NCBI GenBank assembly: GCA_036258055.1
Contig: DATAEK010000073.1
Coordinates: 1-7,916, forward strand
Length of the DNA: 7,916 nt
From: DATAEK01 sp036258055
GTDB lineage: Bacteria; Acidobacteriota; Vicinamibacteria; Vicinamibacterales; 2-12-FULL-66-21
Reading direction: 5' to 3'
A model generated the notes under the pieces. The model ran no database searches. It was not told the DNA's origin and saw only the letters and a list, made by a program, of their open reading frames with translations. Position numbers and translations under genes: made by a program. Numbering within the stretch: position 1 is the stretch's first letter; every line of letters starts with the position of its first letter. Shown here piece after piece: positions 7,318 through 7,916 of this stretch.

Positions 7318-7343
7318 CTGACCGCCTGCAAACAGGCGGTCAG
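7318..7343. repeat. Perfect 11-bp hairpin with CAAA tetraloop
   Basis: CTGACCGCCTG (7318-7328) and CAGGCGGTCAG (7333-7343) are exact inverted arms around CAAA. The stem is GC-rich and should fold stably in RNA of either strand. There is no T-run after it in either direction, so it is not a standard terminator. It could be part of a 5' leader, a repetitive extragenic palindrome, or a protein-binding site. Confidence 0.75.
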
Positions 7344-7386
7344 GCCCTCCCGTAGCGCGGCTGAATGGTAGTTGGTGAGTCCCGCT

Positions 7387-7440
7387 AGCGTCAACCCGAG
7401 TCCCGGCCCGAGGGAGCGCCAGTCGCCTATCGTTGACGCT
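7387..7440. repeat. 9-bp inverted repeat with 36-base spacer
   Basis: AGCGTCAAC (7387-7395) and GTTGACGCT (7432-7440) are exact inverted arms. A further C-G pair (7385/7442) can form beyond a wobble position. The spacer itself is GC-rich with a small TCCC/GGGA pairing. Together with the hairpin at 7318-7343 it would make a multi-stem RNA if transcribed. Confidence 0.5.
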
Positions 7441-7513
7441 GGTCGGGAGGAATTCCTGCCACGTGCCTCGAGCGATTAAGCTGGGGTGCCCAAGATCCTT
7501 GATGTAGCGTCCC

Positions 7514-7916
7514 ATGTACGGCCCTTCTAGCGTACTTCACGACCTTCGTTACGCAATTCGCGGGCTTCGCAACAGCCCGGGCTTCTCGGCTGTCGCGATT
7601 GCCACCATCGCGCTCGCGATCGGCGCGAATACGGCCATGTTCAGCTTTGTGAATGGCATGTTACTCAGTCCTCTGCCATATCCCGAATCGGACCGCATCG
7701 TGCGCGTCCTCGAAAAGCTTCCCAGCGGCGGGCTCAATGGCATCTCCACGGTGAACTATCTCGATTGGACGAACGAGAATGCCGTCTTCGAGTACATGGC
7801 CGCGGAAGTTGGTTGGCGCGCCACGTTGACGGGTGGAGACGAGCCGGTCTTGATCCGAGGCGCGCGCGTCTCGGCGCATTACTTCGACATCTTCGGAGCG
7901 AAGCCGGCGCTGGGCC
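7514..7916 (+). CDS. Second ADOP-family permease (partial, N-terminal 134 codons)
   Basis: The frame from ATG 7514 runs off the right edge. The N-terminus is typical of ADOP/MacB-like permeases: LHDLRYAIRGLRNSPGF (8-24), then a transmembrane segment with the common LAIGANTAMFSFVNG pattern (34-48), then LLSPLPYPESDRIVRV opening the periplasmic core. ARVSAHYFDIFG near the right edge is also characteristic of this core. A stop (TAG 7505-7507) lies just upstream in frame, so ATG 7514 is the only ATG choice; no clear Shine-Dalgarno sequence precedes it. It differs clearly from the permease at 2371 and is not a recent duplicate. Whether the gene is complete beyond the window cannot be seen. Confidence 0.88.
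   Translation, partial: MYGPSSVLHDLRYAIRGLRNSPGFSAVAIATIALAIGANTAMFSFVNGMLLSPLPYPESDRIVRVLEKLPSGGLNGISTVNYLDWTNENAVFEYMAAEVGWRATLTGGDEPVLIRGARVSAHYFDIFGAKPALG

Larger units (their letters stand above)
7223..7513. promoter_or_regulatory. Gene-free divergent region with several inverted repeats
   Basis: These 291 bases separate the VOC gene from the second permease and should hold promoters for both. I could not identify a clean -35/-10 pair. It contains an 11-bp perfect hairpin (7318-7343), a 9-bp inverted repeat spanning 7387-7440, and a 10-bp palindrome AGGAATTCCT (7448-7457). A 75-codon minus-strand frame (7288-7515) and another minus-strand frame ending near 7241 are open here, but neither has a recognisable product. 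I regard the stretch as non-coding. Confidence 0.5.

Noticed and set aside
7352..7422. tRNA-like segment (GAATGGTAG resembling a D-loop, CCGAGTCC resembling a T-arm)
   Set aside because: No acceptor stem, anticodon stem or T-arm pairing could be assembled in the right order and spacing.
7288..7515. Minus-strand frame of 75 codons and a second minus-strand frame ending near 7241
   Set aside because: Neither has a ribosome site or recognisable product; the inverted repeats here explain the sequence better than coding.
1..7916. CRISPR array, insertion sequence or attachment site
   Set aside because: No regularly spaced repeats, transposase or integrase frame, terminal inverted repeats or flanking target duplications were seen.

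Overview
The window reads as chromosomal DNA of a GC-rich, Gram-negative soil-type bacterium, most likely an Acidobacteriota member (Vicinamibacteria-like). Two separate ADOP-type permeases (the 'acidobacterial duplicated orphan permease' family), a large Tat-exported PHP-fold metallohydrolase and a short shikimate-kinase-like protein together fit that group. The assignment is inferred from gene content, not from a phylogenetic marker.

Layout: (1) Positions 1-2217, minus strand: one long open frame, cut by the left edge, encoding a Tat-signal CehA/McbA-type metallohydrolase. (2) 2218-2370: divergent promoter region. (3) 2371-4839, plus: a complete ADOP permease (822 aa), followed closely by 4866-5438, a 190-aa shikimate-kinase-like P-loop protein, probably in the same transcript. 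(4) 5602-5963: a broken SGNH/GDSL hydrolase gene. Its signal peptide and its C-terminal block remain, but they are out of frame with each other, the middle of the gene is gone, and a catalytic Asp has become His. (5) 5991-6479: greB, with a perfect 7-bp inverted repeat directly before its start codon. (6) 6587-7222, minus: a VOC/glyoxalase-fold protein with an N-terminal helical extension, convergent with greB. (7) 7223-7513: a gene-free divergent region containing an 11-bp perfect hairpin and a 9-bp inverted repeat. (8) 7514-7916, plus: the first 134 codons of a second ADOP permease, cut by the right edge.

The genes do not form one obvious pathway. Permease and kinase-like gene are probably co-transcribed; the others look like single-gene units. 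No transposase, integrase, CRISPR array, rRNA or convincing tRNA was seen. I do not see a convincing new multi-gene system. The points most worth checking are the SGNH gene remnant, the dyad before greB, the structured region at 7223-7513, and the altered glycine motif in the shikimate-kinase-like protein.
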